From Pelagibius litoralis (GTDB taxonomy: Bacteria > Pseudomonadota > Alphaproteobacteria > Kiloniellales > DSM-21159): a DNA stretch of 64,000 nucleotides. This document shows positions 51,268 through 60,852 of this stretch, piece after piece (positions within the stretch are counted from its first letter, which is position 1; the number at the start of each line of letters is the position of its first letter). The stretch spans positions 1-64,000 of the forward strand of contig JARFRB010000056.1 in assembly GCA_029287455.1 (NCBI GenBank), given 5' to 3'. The translations under genes were made by a program, and so were the position numbers. Under the pieces are notes generated by a model. It saw nothing but the letters and a program-made list of their open reading frames with translations. It did no database searches and was not told the origin of the DNA.

Positions 51268-53067
51268 CTAGTGTTTGGCCGGGCCATAGAGGGCGTCGAG
51301 GGCTTCGCCGAAGGAGCCGCGGATGACGTGGCGGCGGATCTTCATGGTGGGGGTCAGCATTTCGTTTTCCACCGTGAAGCGCTCCGGGGAGATCATGAAG
51401 CGCCGCACCTTCTCCAGGTTCGACAGTCCCCCGTTCACTCGTTCGACTACCTTCGAGAGGGCGTTGCGCAGGTCCTCGTCCTCCGACAAGCTCGCGAGGT
51501 CGCGGGGTTTGCCGGAACCACGCGCCCATTCATGCAGCCAGTCCGGGTCCGGCACCAAAAGCGCCACCAGGTGCGGGCGCTTGTCGCCCACAACCATGGC
51601 CTGGGCGATCTCCGGCTGCAGGGTGAGGAAGCTTTCCACCCGGGCAGGCGAGATGTTGTCGCCGCCGGAGAGCACCACGATGTCTTTCTTGCGGTCGGTG
51701 ATGGTGAGGTAGCCATCCTCGTCCAGCTCGCCGATGTCGCCGGTGTGCAGCCAGCCGTCCTGGATGGCGCGGGCCGTGGCCTCGGGCTGCTTCCAATAGC
51801 CCTGCATGACCAGTTCGCCGCGCACCAGGATTTCCCCGTCCTCGGCGATGCGCACCTCCACACCGGTTAGGGGCGGGCCGACGGTATGCATCTTGTTCTT
51901 CTGCGGCCGGTTCGCGCAGATCACCGGCGAGGCCTCGGTTTGGCCGTAGCCCTGCATGATCCGCAAGCCAAGCGCCGTGAAGAACAGGCCGATGTCCGGG
52001 TTGAGCGCCGCGCCGCCGGAAACCATAGCCTTCAATCGCCCGCCGAAGCGCGCCCTAACCTTCGTGCGCACCAGCCTGTCGCAGACGACGTCGAGCAGTC
52101 GTTCCCACAGAGTCAGGCTGCCGGGCTCCAGAAAGCGCTTGCGGCCCAAGCGCTCGGCCAGGGCGAAGAGGCGCTGGCGGAACGGCTTTTCCTTGGAGAT
52201 CTGCCGTTGGATACGCTGATACATGGTTTCGTAAAGGCGTGGCACCGCCGTCATCAGTGTGGGCCGCACCTCGCCAAGGTTCGAGAGCAGGGTCTCCACG
52301 CTCTCGGCGAAATAGATCTCGGCGCCCAAGGAGATGGGCAGAACCTCGCCGGCCGTGTGCTCGTAGGAGTGGGAAAGCGGCAGGAAGGAGATGAAGATCT
52401 CGTGCGAGAGCCCGTAGGACTTCAAGAGATCGTAGGCACCCAAACAGTTGCAGAGAATGTTGCCGTGGCTGAGCATCACCCCCTTCGGCGTGCCGCCGGT
52501 GCCCGAGGTGTAGATGAAGCAGCAGACGTCGCCGCGCTTGGCCTCGGCCTCCAGCGCTTCAACGTCGTCCGGCAAGGCCGCGCCGCGTGACAGCACCTCA
52601 CCCCAAGGATAGAACGACACTTCGTGCACCTGGTGGATCTCCACCTCGTCCATGGCGATCACGATCTTGCAGGTCGGGACTTTCGAGGCAGCCGGCAGCA
52701 CCTGCTTCAAGAGCTGGTCGCCGGAAACGATCACGGCCTTGGCCTCGCTGTCAGCCAGAATGTGCCGGTGGTCGCTTTCGGTGTTCGTGGTGTAGGCGGG
52801 CACGGTGATGGCGCGCGCGCTCATGATCGCCAGGTCGGCGATCATCCATTCGGGCCGGTTCTCGGACACCAAGGCGACCCGGTCTCCGGGCTCGATGCCC
52901 AGTTCGCGCAGCCCTTTGGACAAGCGGCGCACGGCGGCGTCGGTTTCCGCCCAGGTCGTACGCCGATAGGCCCCGTCGCGCTTGGCCCAAAGAAAAGGCT
53001 GGTCGCCAAGTTTCGCTGCTTGCGAAAAGAACAGCGCGGGGATGCTGCGCAATGCTTGATAGTCCAT
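51268..53067 (-). CDS. Long-chain acyl-CoA ligase (AMP-forming)
   Basis: A 599-residue AMP-dependent synthetase of the FadD15/long-chain group. The P-loop-like ATP motif YTSGTGGTPKGVMLSHGNIL lies near residue 180, and the acyl-pocket and gate motif GYGQTEASPVICANRPQKN and DGWLHTGDIGELDEDGYLTITDRKKDIVVLSGGDNIS follow. It activates fatty or aryl acids to CoA thioesters. The 3-hydroxyacyl-CoA dehydrogenase at 59688 could use its products in beta-oxidation, though the two genes are apart. The ATG at 53067 is preceded by AGGGAAAGGGAG. Length fits the eukaryote-like bacterial long-chain ligases. Its exact chain length is unknown. Confidence 0.92.
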   Translation of the reverse strand: MDYQALRSIPALFFSQAAKLGDQPFLWAKRDGAYRRTTWAETDAAVRRLSKGLRELGIEPGDRVALVSENRPEWMIADLAIMSARAITVPAYTTNTESDHRHILADSEAKAVIVSGDQLLKQVLPAASKVPTCKIVIAMDEVEIHQVHEVSFYPWGEVLSRGAALPDDVEALEAEAKRGDVCCFIYTSGTGGTPKGVMLSHGNILCNCLGAYDLLKSYGLSHEIFISFLPLSHSYEHTAGEVLPISLGAEIYFAESVETLLSNLGEVRPTLMTAVPRLYETMYQRIQRQISKEKPFRQRLFALAERLGRKRFLEPGSLTLWERLLDVVCDRLVRTKVRARFGGRLKAMVSGGAALNPDIGLFFTALGLRIMQGYGQTEASPVICANRPQKNKMHTVGPPLTGVEVRIAEDGEILVRGELVMQGYWKQPEATARAIQDGWLHTGDIGELDEDGYLTITDRKKDIVVLSGGDNISPARVESFLTLQPEIAQAMVVGDKRPHLVALLVPDPDWLHEWARGSGKPRDLASLSEDEDLRNALSKVVERVNGGLSNLEKVRRFMISPERFTVENEMLTPTMKIRRHVIRGSFGEALDALYGPAKH

Positions 53068-53232
53068 GGGACTCCCTTTCCCTCTGGGCCTGCCTGCCAC
53101 AGTTGCCGTCTGGGTACTGTCTTAGCGCGCCGAGAGCAAGTCACCAGAGTGATTTGCCAGGTTGTGGCTTGCCGGATCGCGATCCAAACCCTAGATGGCC
53201 CTAGGCGTTTCGCGATCAAGAAGGGGGTATCC

Positions 53233-55026
53233 ATGAGCGAGACAATGACGGCGGTGCTGAGTGAACTTGGCGACCTTCCGAATTGGGATCTCGGGGACCT
53301 TTATCCGGCGCCGGAGTCACCCCAGCTCGCCTCGGATATCGAGCAGGTGAGGGCGGACGCGGAAACCTTCGCGAAGACCTATGCCGGCTGCTTGGCTTCT
53401 CTCTCGGGCAGCGAGCTTGGCGCCGCCGTGGCGGGCTACGAGGATCTGCAGGAACGCATGGGTCGGATCTCGAGCTATGCGCAGTTGGTCTACGCCGGCG
53501 ATATGAGCGATCCCGCGACCGGCCAGTTCTATCAGTCCATGCAAGAGACGGTCACCGCGATTTCCAGCCAGCTTCTGTTCTTCACGCTGGAGCTTAACCG
53601 CATCGACGAGGAAGAACTGGAGCGCAGGCTCGAGGTCCCGGCGCTCGCGCGCTACCGGCCCTGGCTGCGCGATCTTTGCGCCTATCGGCCCTATCAGCTT
53701 GGCGACGACTTGGAGCGCTTGCTGCACGAGAAGTACGTTTCGGGGCGCGCCGCCTGGAACCGCCTCTTCGACGAAAGCCTTGCAGCCCTGCGTTTTGATC
53801 TCGACGGCGAGGCCTTGACCAACGCCGAAATCCTCAACCGCATGACCGACCCCGACGCCGGGGTGCGCAAGCGCGCCGCCAAGTCCTTCGGCAAGGTGCT
53901 TGGGGAAAACTTGCGGATTTTCACCACCATCACGAACACCCTGGCCAAGGACAAGGAAATCGAGGATTCCTGGCGCGGCTTCGCCCGGCCCGTCTCTTCG
54001 CGCAACCTGGCGAATTTCGTTGAGGACGAGGTGGTGGACGCATTGGTTGCCGCGGTTACCGAGTCCTATCCGCGCCTTTCCCACCGCTATTACCGGCTAA
54101 AGGCGAAGTGGATGGGGCTGGAGAAGCTGCCCTATTGGGACCGCAACGCGCCTTTGCCGGAGGCCGACGACCGGGTTATCCCTTGGGCCGAGGCGCGGTC
54201 CACCGTGTTGAGCGCATACGCCGACTTTTCCCCGAAGCTGGCGGAGGTCGGCCGGAATTTCTTCGACCGGCCCTGGATCGACGCGCCGACGCGGCCGGGC
54301 AAGTCGCCCGGGGCCTTTGCCCATCCGACGGTGCCCAGCGCCCATCCTTATTTGCTGCTGAACTACCTTGGACGCACCCGCGACGTGATGACCCTGGCGC
54401 ACGAGCTCGGCCACGGCGTGCACCAGATCTTGGCGGGAGGGCAGGGCGCCTTGATGGCGGACACGCCCTTGACCCTGGCCGAAACCGCTTCGGTCTTTGG
54501 GGAGATGCTCACCTTCCAAGCGTTGCTCAAGGCGACCGAGGATCCCGCCAAGCGCAAGGCCATGCTGGCCAGCAAGGTCGAGGACATGCTGAACACCGTG
54601 GTGCGCCAGATCGCGTTCCATCGCTTCGAAACGCGCGTTCACGACGCGCGGCGCAAGGGTGAGCTTTTGGCGGAGGACCTGGGCGGCATCTGGATGGACA
54701 CCCAAACCGAGGCCCTGGGCCCCGCCTTCGAGTTCGACGAGGAGTACCGGGCTTATTGGGCCTATATCCCTCACTTCATTCACGTGCCGTTCTATGTTTA
54801 TGCCTATGCCTTCGGAGATTGCTTGGTGAACTCGCTCTATGGCGTTTATCAGGGTGCGAGCGAGGGCTTCGCCGAGAAATATCTCGAGATGCTGAGCGCC
54901 GGGGGCAGCAAGCGCCATAAGGAGCTGCTGGCGCCCTTCGGGCTCGATGCTTCCGACCCGGCGTTCTGGCACAAGGGCTTGGACGTAGTGAGTGGGCTCA
55001 TCGATGAGCTGGAAGAGCTCGATTAA
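53233..55026 (+). CDS. pepF: Oligoendopeptidase F-type M3 metallopeptidase
   Basis: A 597-residue cytoplasmic zinc peptidase of the M3 family. The active-site motif HELGH occurs in TLAHELGHGVHQILAG (about residue 390), and the third zinc ligand Glu is in TLAETASVFGEMLTF about 25 residues further. The N-terminal helical part (PNWDLGDLYPAPESPQL, YEDLQERMGRISSYAQL) matches PepF. It cleaves oligopeptides of medium length, fitting the peptide import system in the window. The ATG at 53233 was taken over a far upstream frame that overlaps the ligase gene. A GGGGGTATCC site precedes it. The promoter should be in the 165-base divergent gap. Confidence 0.93.
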   Translation: MSETMTAVLSELGDLPNWDLGDLYPAPESPQLASDIEQVRADAETFAKTYAGCLASLSGSELGAAVAGYEDLQERMGRISSYAQLVYAGDMSDPATGQFYQSMQETVTAISSQLLFFTLELNRIDEEELERRLEVPALARYRPWLRDLCAYRPYQLGDDLERLLHEKYVSGRAAWNRLFDESLAALRFDLDGEALTNAEILNRMTDPDAGVRKRAAKSFGKVLGENLRIFTTITNTLAKDKEIEDSWRGFARPVSSRNLANFVEDEVVDALVAAVTESYPRLSHRYYRLKAKWMGLEKLPYWDRNAPLPEADDRVIPWAEARSTVLSAYADFSPKLAEVGRNFFDRPWIDAPTRPGKSPGAFAHPTVPSAHPYLLLNYLGRTRDVMTLAHELGHGVHQILAGGQGALMADTPLTLAETASVFGEMLTFQALLKATEDPAKRKAMLASKVEDMLNTVVRQIAFHRFETRVHDARRKGELLAEDLGGIWMDTQTEALGPAFEFDEEYRAYWAYIPHFIHVPFYVYAYAFGDCLVNSLYGVYQGASEGFAEKYLEMLSAGGSKRHKELLAPFGLDASDPAFWHKGLDVVSGLIDELEELD

Positions 55027-55079
55027 GCCTTTGTCGATCCAAGCTGGACATTCGTGCACGCCCGCGCCATTTCATCCCT

Positions 55080-56462
55080 ATGTCGGACATTGACTCAGAC
55101 GGACATTTCGGCAACGAGGATTCCCGGCTGTCGGGACGGGTGCGCCGGATCGCGCAAGTCGGAACGCAGGTTGGGGGGCTGGCCGCGCAGCTGGCGGGCG
55201 CGCGGGTGCTCGGGCGCGAACTGGACCGGGAAAAGCATTCCACGAACCTGAAGGCGGCACTTGGCAACCTGAAGGGCCCCCTGATGAAGGCGGCGCAGAT
55301 CCTGGCGACCATTCCCGATGCCTTGCCGTCGGAATACGCGGAGGAACTGCGGCAACTCCAGTCCAACGCGCCCCCCATGGGCTGGCCCTTCGTGAAACGC
55401 CGCATGCGGACTGAACTAGGGCCGGATTGGCGTGGCCGGTTCGACTCCTTCGGCCAGGAAGCGGCGGCAGCGGCCTCCTTGGGCCAAGTCCACAAGGCTA
55501 CCCTCGACGGGCGTATCCTGGCGAGCAAACTGCAATACCCGGATATGTCCTCCACGGTGGAGGCGGATCTTGGGCAGCTGAAGCTGGCGTTTTCCGTCTA
55601 TCGCCAATACGACCGTGCGATCGATACCTCGGATATTTACAAGGAACTGTCGGCCCGCCTGCGCGAAGAGCTGGATTACGACCGCGAGGCCCGGCACATA
55701 GCGCTGTACCGTCTGATGCTCGCCGAGGAAGCGGGGGTGGAGGTTCCGGAGCCCATCATGGAGCTGACCACCCAGCGGCTGCTCACTATGACCTGGCTGG
55801 AGGGAATGCCGCTCCTGGAGTTCGTGGGTCGGCATCCGGACCCTGAGCTGCGCAATCAAGTGGCTCTCAACATGTTTCGGGCCTGGTACCGGCCTTTCTA
55901 CTATTACGGCGTGATCCATGGGGATCCGCATCTTGGCAACTACACGGTGCGCGATGATTGCCGAATCAATCTGCTGGATTTCGGCTGTATCCGCGTGTTT
56001 CCGCCAAGCTTCGTGAAGGGCGTCATTGATCTCTACCACGCTATCCGCGACGAGGACCGGGACCTCGCCATTTCCGCCTACCAGGCCTGGGGCTTCGCCA
56101 ACGTTGCCGACCAGCCGGATCTCTTGGAAGTCTTGAATATCTGGGCGAAATTCATCTATGCGCCCTTGTTGGAGGATAAGTCCCAACCGATCATGGAAGG
56201 GCGTGGCGGTGCCGAAGGGGCCGCGACCGCAGCCAAGGTGCACAAGGAATTGCGGCGCCTGGGCGGGGTAAAGCCACCGCGGGAATTCGTGCTGATGGAT
56301 CGTGCGGCCGTCGGGCTGGGCTCGGTCTTTCTGCACCTAAAGGCGGAGATCAACTGGTACCGCCTGTTCCACGAGATGATCGGCACCTTCCACGTGAAGG
56401 ATCTGGCGAAAAGGCAGAAGGCGGCCTTGAAGCAGGTCGGCTTGCCCGAGGAGATTCCCTGA
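55080..56462 (+). CDS. ABC1/AarF/UbiB-family atypical kinase
   Basis: A 460-residue protein of the UbiB/COQ8-like family. The family's KxGQ element appears as MKAAQILATIPDALPSEY, an Ala-for-Gly variant. Others are the Ala-rich loop EAAAAASLGQVHKA, the lysine region GRILASKLQYPD, the catalytic-like HGDPHLGNYTV and DFGCIRVFPP (DFG). Such kinases help coenzyme Q assembly or lipid handling at the membrane, though this one has no visible C-terminal membrane helix. Q-related coq9 lies about 6 kb away. It is 54 bases from the pepF stop, and the ATG at 55080 has no strong ribosome site. Confidence 0.88.
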   Translation: MSDIDSDGHFGNEDSRLSGRVRRIAQVGTQVGGLAAQLAGARVLGRELDREKHSTNLKAALGNLKGPLMKAAQILATIPDALPSEYAEELRQLQSNAPPMGWPFVKRRMRTELGPDWRGRFDSFGQEAAAAASLGQVHKATLDGRILASKLQYPDMSSTVEADLGQLKLAFSVYRQYDRAIDTSDIYKELSARLREELDYDREARHIALYRLMLAEEAGVEVPEPIMELTTQRLLTMTWLEGMPLLEFVGRHPDPELRNQVALNMFRAWYRPFYYYGVIHGDPHLGNYTVRDDCRINLLDFGCIRVFPPSFVKGVIDLYHAIRDEDRDLAISAYQAWGFANVADQPDLLEVLNIWAKFIYAPLLEDKSQPIMEGRGGAEGAATAAKVHKELRRLGGVKPPREFVLMDRAAVGLGSVFLHLKAEINWYRLFHEMIGTFHVKDLAKRQKAALKQVGLPEEIP

Positions 56463-56615
56463 GGTCTAAATGCCGGTTCCGTTGCCGCTCAGCGACGCCT
56501 ACCTCTTGCGGTGGGGCCTTTCTGTGCGGCATGGTAGCGCGCGCCGTGCAACGGGGGGAGGCGGCGCGGGTCCGGAACTCCTTCCAGCAGCGAGAGGGTG
56601 CGAGAGAGCGAGCCG

Positions 56616-57809
56616 ATGAAAGTCGCCATCCTGAAGGAAAGACGCGCGAAGGAGGCGCGTGTCGCCGCCTCGCCGGACACCGTCGCGAAGATGGTGAACC
56701 TGGGGGCCGAGGTGGCGGTCGAGAAGGGCGCCGGCCTGGGCGCCGCGATCACCGACGCAGCGTTCAAGGAGGCGGGTGCCACCGTCGCCAAGGACGCGAA
56801 AACCGCCCTGAAAGGCGCCGATCTGATTTTGAAGGTGCAGCGGCCGGAGCCTTCGGAGTTGACGGGCATGCCCTCAGGGGCGGTTCTGATGTCGCTGCTT
56901 GACCCTTATAGGGCCGGCGCAGAGTTGGACGCCATCGCCAAGGCCGGCTTGACCGCCTTTTCCATGGAGTTCATGCCGCGCATCACCCGCGCGCAATCCA
57001 TGGATGTGCTCTCCAGCCAGGCCAACCTCGCGGGCTACAAGGCGGTGCTCGACGGGGCCGCGGAATTCGGCCGCGCTTTTCCCATGATGATGACCGCTGC
57101 CGGCAAGATTCCCCCGGCCAATGTCTTGGTGATGGGCGCGGGTGTGGCGGGGCTGCAGGCTATTGCCACGGCCCGGCGGCTAGGGGCGGTGGTCTGGGCG
57201 ACCGACGTGCGCCCCGCGGCGAAGGAGCAAGTGGAAAGCTTGGGCGGCAAGTTCGTCGCGGTCGAGGACGAGGAGTTCAAGCAGGCTGAAACCGCCGGCG
57301 GCTACGCCAAGGAGATGAGCGACGCCTACAAGAAAAAGCAGGCGGAGCTTATCGCCGAGACGATCCAGAAGATGGACATGGTGATCACCACCGCCCTGAT
57401 CCCAGGGCGGCCCGCGCCGGTGCTGGTCAGCGAGGAGATGGTGAAGTCCATGAAGCCCGGCTCGGTGATCGTGGATCTCGCGGTGGATAACGGCGGGAAC
57501 TGCGCGCTCAGCCAGGCGGGCAAGGTGGTGACGAAGCATGGCGTTGCGATTGTCGGCCATGCCAACGTGCCAGGGCGCCTGGCGGCGGACGCCTCCATGC
57601 TCTACGCCAACAACCTTTACAACTTTCTTGCTCTGCTGTTCGACAAAGAGGCCAAGGGGCTCTCCATCGACTGGGAGGACGAGATCGTGAAGGGGACCTT
57701 GGTCGCCAAGGACGGTGCGATCGTGCATCCCAACCTAAAGCCGGCCGAGCCCGCGCCGAAGGCGGAAAGCAAAACCTCCGGCGAAGAGGGGAAGACAGAT
57801 GGCGAATGA
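56616..57809 (+). CDS. pntAA: Proton-translocating NAD(P) transhydrogenase, alpha-1 subunit
   Basis: A 397-residue soluble NAD(H)-binding subunit. The N-terminus [26 protein letters not shown] is typical. The dinucleotide-binding segment [31 protein letters not shown], the mobile loop region [21 protein letters not shown] and [16 protein letters not shown] are in order. The C-terminal tail is charged. With PntAB and PntB it transfers hydride between NADH and NADP while moving protons. The ATG at 56616 was preferred to 56598 because it aligns with the family start. Its stop overlaps pntAB by 11 bases. The split into pntAA and pntAB is the Rhodospirillum-type arrangement. Confidence 0.95.
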   Translation: MKVAILKERRAKEARVAASPDTVAKMVNLGAEVAVEKGAGLGAAITDAAFKEAGATVAKDAKTALKGADLILKVQRPEPSELTGMPSGAVLMSLLDPYRAGAELDAIAKAGLTAFSMEFMPRITRAQSMDVLSSQANLAGYKAVLDGAAEFGRAFPMMMTAAGKIPPANVLVMGAGVAGLQAIATARRLGAVVWATDVRPAAKEQVESLGGKFVAVEDEEFKQAETAGGYAKEMSDAYKKKQAELIAETIQKMDMVITTALIPGRPAPVLVSEEMVKSMKPGSVIVDLAVDNGGNCALSQAGKVVTKHGVAIVGHANVPGRLAADASMLYANNLYNFLALLFDKEAKGLSIDWEDEIVKGTLVAKDGAIVHPNLKPAEPAPKAESKTSGEEGKTDGE

Positions 57810-58227
57810 AGCTTTCGTGGACCGCGCCTCGGAGCTCGCGGATGAGGCGCTCGAGCTTTCCAAGGACATGGTCGATCTCGCGCGCGAGGCCACCGGATTG
57901 GTCGAGCCGGCCGCTGCCGGAGGCGGCTCGGCGCTGGTCACGGGTCTCACGGTCTTCGTGCTGGCGGTTTTCGTTGGTTATCACGTGGTCTGGCGAGTGA
58001 CCCCGGCCTTGCACTCCCCATTGATGGGCGTGACCAACGCGATCAGCTCCGTGATCATTGTTGGCGCCTTGATCGCCGCGGGATCGGGGGCGGGTTTCTC
58101 AGAGGTCATGGGCTTCATCGCCGTGGTGCTGGCGAGCGTCAACATCTTCGGCGGGTTCATCGTGACCCATCGGATGCTCAGCATGTTCAAGAAAAAAGAC
58201 CGCGCCGCGGGCGCCAAGAGTAAATAG
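57799..58227 (+). CDS. pntAB: NAD(P) transhydrogenase, alpha-2 membrane subunit
   Basis: A 142-residue membrane subunit. It starts with an acidic amphipathic segment ([34 protein letters not shown]) and then four helices: [59 protein letters not shown] and a short end. The sequence [14 protein letters not shown] is a conserved transhydrogenase motif. The family usually has three or four helices here. It overlaps pntAA, 17 bases before pntB. A GGGAAGACAGATG ribosome site lies in the pntAA end. Confidence 0.95.
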   Translation: MANEAFVDRASELADEALELSKDMVDLAREATGLVEPAAAGGGSALVTGLTVFVLAVFVGYHVVWRVTPALHSPLMGVTNAISSVIIVGALIAAGSGAGFSEVMGFIAVVLASVNIFGGFIVTHRMLSMFKKKDRAAGAKSK

Positions 58228-58244
58228 GGGCGGGGGCGCTAGGC

Positions 58245-59642
58245 ATGAGTCACGATCTTTCCGCGCTGCTGTACCTGGTTGCATCCATTTTCTTCATCCT
58301 CGCGCTGAGAGGTTTGTCGCATCCGGAGTCCAGCCGCAACGGCAACCGCTTCGGCATCGCCGGTATGGCGATCGCCGTGGTCACGACGCTGTTCTTGATG
58401 GAAGAGCCGAATTACTTCCTGATCGCCGTGGCGATCCTGATCGGTGGCTCCATCGGCACGGTGATCGCGCTCAGAATCCAGATGACGGCGCTGCCGCAGC
58501 TCGTCGCCGCCTTTCACTCGCTGGTCGGGTTGGCGGCGGTCTTCGTGGCAGCCGGCGCCTTCTACAACCCCTCCGCCTACGGCCTGGGGACGCCAGGTGA
58601 TATTCATCTCAACAGCCTGATCGAAATGTCAATCGGCACAGCCATCGGTGCCATAACCTTCACTGGCTCCATCGTGGCCTTCGCCAAGCTGCAGGGCTTG
58701 GTCTCCGGCAAGCCGGTGATCTTCCCCATGCAGCATTGGCTGAATTTGGCCCTGGGGATATTGGGCGTGCTTCTGATCGCCTGGTTCTGCAGCACGGAAT
58801 CCTCGGTCGCGTTCTGGCTCGTGGTCTTGCTCACCCTGGCCCTTGGGGTCCTGATCATCATCCCCATCGGCGGGGCGGACATGCCGGTGGTGATCTCGAT
58901 GCTGAACTCCTATTCCGGATGGGCGGCCTCGGGTATCGGCTTCACGCTGGAGAACAACCTCTTGATCGTGACAGGCGCCCTGGTGGGCTCCTCGGGCGCT
59001 ATCCTGAGCTACATCATGTGCAAGGGGATGAACCGCTCCTTCTTCTCCGTCATCCTCGGCGGCTTTGGCGGCGAGGCGGCGGCGGGTTCCGGCGGCGCGG
59101 ACTTGGGCGACCGGACTTATCGCCAGGGTTCCGCGGAGGACGCGGCCTTCCTGATGAAGAACGCCGACCGGGTGATTATCGTGCCGGGCTATGGCATGGC
59201 GGTGGCCCAGGCACAGCATGCCCTTCGGGAGATGGCCGACCTCTTGAAGAACGAGGGCGTGGAGGTGAAGTACGCCATCCACCCGGTCGCCGGGCGCATG
59301 CCGGGCCATATGAATGTGTTGCTGGCCGAGGCCAACGTCCCCTATGACGAAGTCTTCGAGATGGACGAGATCAACCGCGAGTTCTCGGAGACCGACGTGG
59401 CCTTCATCATCGGCGCCAACGACGTGACCAACCCAGCCGCCAAAACGGATAAAACTTCGCCGATCTACGGTATGCCGGTGCTCGACGTCGAGGACGCGGA
59501 GAACGTGCTTTTCGTCAAGCGCTCCATGGCTACCGGCTACGCCGGCGTGGACAATCCGCTCTTCTACATGGACAAGACGATGATGCTTCTGGCCGACGCC
59601 AAGAAGATGAGCGAGGACATCGTGAAGGCGCTGGAGCAATAA
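58245..59642 (+). CDS. pntB: NAD(P) transhydrogenase, beta subunit
   Basis: A 465-residue subunit with nine or so helices and a soluble NADP-binding domain. The membrane part has LPQLVAAFHSLVGLAAVFVA (with the conserved His in the proton channel) and IPIGGADMPVVISMLNSYSGWAA. The C-terminal domain (about 290-465) has VPGYGMAVAQAQHALREMADLL, KYAIHPVAGRMPGHMNVLLAEANVPYDEVFEM and FIIGANDVTNPAA. It binds NADP(H). It completes the pntAA-pntAB-pntB operon. The next gene starts 45 bases later. The ATG at 58245 has GGGGGCG upstream. Confidence 0.95.
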   Translation: MSHDLSALLYLVASIFFILALRGLSHPESSRNGNRFGIAGMAIAVVTTLFLMEEPNYFLIAVAILIGGSIGTVIALRIQMTALPQLVAAFHSLVGLAAVFVAAGAFYNPSAYGLGTPGDIHLNSLIEMSIGTAIGAITFTGSIVAFAKLQGLVSGKPVIFPMQHWLNLALGILGVLLIAWFCSTESSVAFWLVVLLTLALGVLIIIPIGGADMPVVISMLNSYSGWAASGIGFTLENNLLIVTGALVGSSGAILSYIMCKGMNRSFFSVILGGFGGEAAAGSGGADLGDRTYRQGSAEDAAFLMKNADRVIIVPGYGMAVAQAQHALREMADLLKNEGVEVKYAIHPVAGRMPGHMNVLLAEANVPYDEVFEMDEINREFSETDVAFIIGANDVTNPAAKTDKTSPIYGMPVLDVEDAENVLFVKRSMATGYAGVDNPLFYMDKTMMLLADAKKMSEDIVKALEQ

Positions 59643-59687
59643 GGCGCCTGCTTTCCTCCGGCATGGATTGAACCGTTCGAGGCCGCG

Positions 59688-60782
59688 ATGACGATCGCCA
59701 AGCTCGGAATTCTGGGTGCGGGCACCATGGGGGCCGGGATCGCCGTCGGAGCGGCCCAGCACGGCGTCCCGGTGACTCTCGTTGATATCAGCGAGACAGC
59801 GCGCCGGCGCGCGCTCGAGGCAGCCGGAAAATTCTTTGCCCGCGCTCAGGAGAAGGGGCGGTTATCCGACGAGGCGGGGCGTGCCGCTTTGGCGCGCATC
59901 ACGACCGCCGAGGATGCGGCCGCCCTCTTGGACTGCGGCCTAGTCATCGAAGCGGTCTTCGAGGATTTTGAACTCAAGGCGAGGGTCTTCGAAACCTTGA
60001 GTGGCTTGCTTCCCGCCGAGACGGTTCTTGCCACCAATACATCTTGCCTCACGGTCGGCGGTTTGGCGGCTCACGTGGACCATCCTGAACGCTTTCTCGG
60101 CATGCACTACTTCTCGCCCGCCGAGGTCAATCCGCTGGTCGAGATCGTGCGCGGAGAGCGGACGGGCGACGGGGCCATGGCGGCTGCCCTGAGCTTCGCG
60201 CGGGATACCGGCAAGCGCCCGCTGGTGTGCAGGGATTCGCCGGGCTTCGCGGTCAACCGCTTCTTCTGCCCCTACACCAACGAAGCGGCGCGTGTTTGGG
60301 ATGAAGGTTTGGGGGACCCCGCGCGGATCGACCGCGTTGCCCAAGAGGCCCTGGGGGCGGCGGCAGGCCCCTTCTTCGTTCAGAACATCATCAAGCCCCG
60401 GATCAACCTTCATGCCATCCGGAACCTGGCGCCGCTCGGTCCTTTCTATGCCCCGGCCGAGGGCTTGATCCGGGTTGGGGACGCCGATGAGTCCTTTCCC
60501 CTGGGCGAGACACTGGCGCCGGACCCGGCGCTCGACGGTCCCATCGCCGAACGGCTCTTGGGCGCGACATTCCTTGCGGTCCTGCAAGAGTTGGACGAGG
60601 AGGTCGCGAGCCCGGCGGATATCGACATGGGGGCGTCCATTGCACTGCGTTTCGGCAAACCGCCGTGCGCGCTCATGGACGCTCTCGGCGCGAAGGAGGT
60701 TTCCCGGTTGCTCCAGCCGATCCTTGAACGTTTCGAACTCAAGGCGCCCGGTGCGCTTGGGCGGGTTGGCGGTCTGAGTTAA
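59688..60782 (+). CDS. 3-hydroxyacyl-CoA dehydrogenase
   Basis: A 364-residue NAD-dependent enzyme. The Rossmann motif LGILGAGTMGAGIAVGAAQ is at the start, and the catalytic His is in FLGMHYFSPAEVNPLVEIV with the partner Glu in VIEAVFEDFELKARVF. DSPGFAVNRFFCPYTNEA starts the dimerising C-terminal domain, with a second repeat after about residue 295. It oxidises the 3-hydroxy group in beta-oxidation. It is a stand-alone chain without the hydratase fusion. It follows pntB by 45 bases, and reducing power from it could feed the transhydrogenase; the link is inference. The substrate length is unknown. Confidence 0.93.
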   Translation: MTIAKLGILGAGTMGAGIAVGAAQHGVPVTLVDISETARRRALEAAGKFFARAQEKGRLSDEAGRAALARITTAEDAAALLDCGLVIEAVFEDFELKARVFETLSGLLPAETVLATNTSCLTVGGLAAHVDHPERFLGMHYFSPAEVNPLVEIVRGERTGDGAMAAALSFARDTGKRPLVCRDSPGFAVNRFFCPYTNEAARVWDEGLGDPARIDRVAQEALGAAAGPFFVQNIIKPRINLHAIRNLAPLGPFYAPAEGLIRVGDADESFPLGETLAPDPALDGPIAERLLGATFLAVLQELDEEVASPADIDMGASIALRFGKPPCALMDALGAKEVSRLLQPILERFELKAPGALGRVGGLS

Positions 60783-60852
60783 TCTCCTAACGGTGTTCTC
60801 CGCGGCGCGGCTCTGTGCTATAGGCAAGACTCGTTGACGAGGTGCAGGAAGC

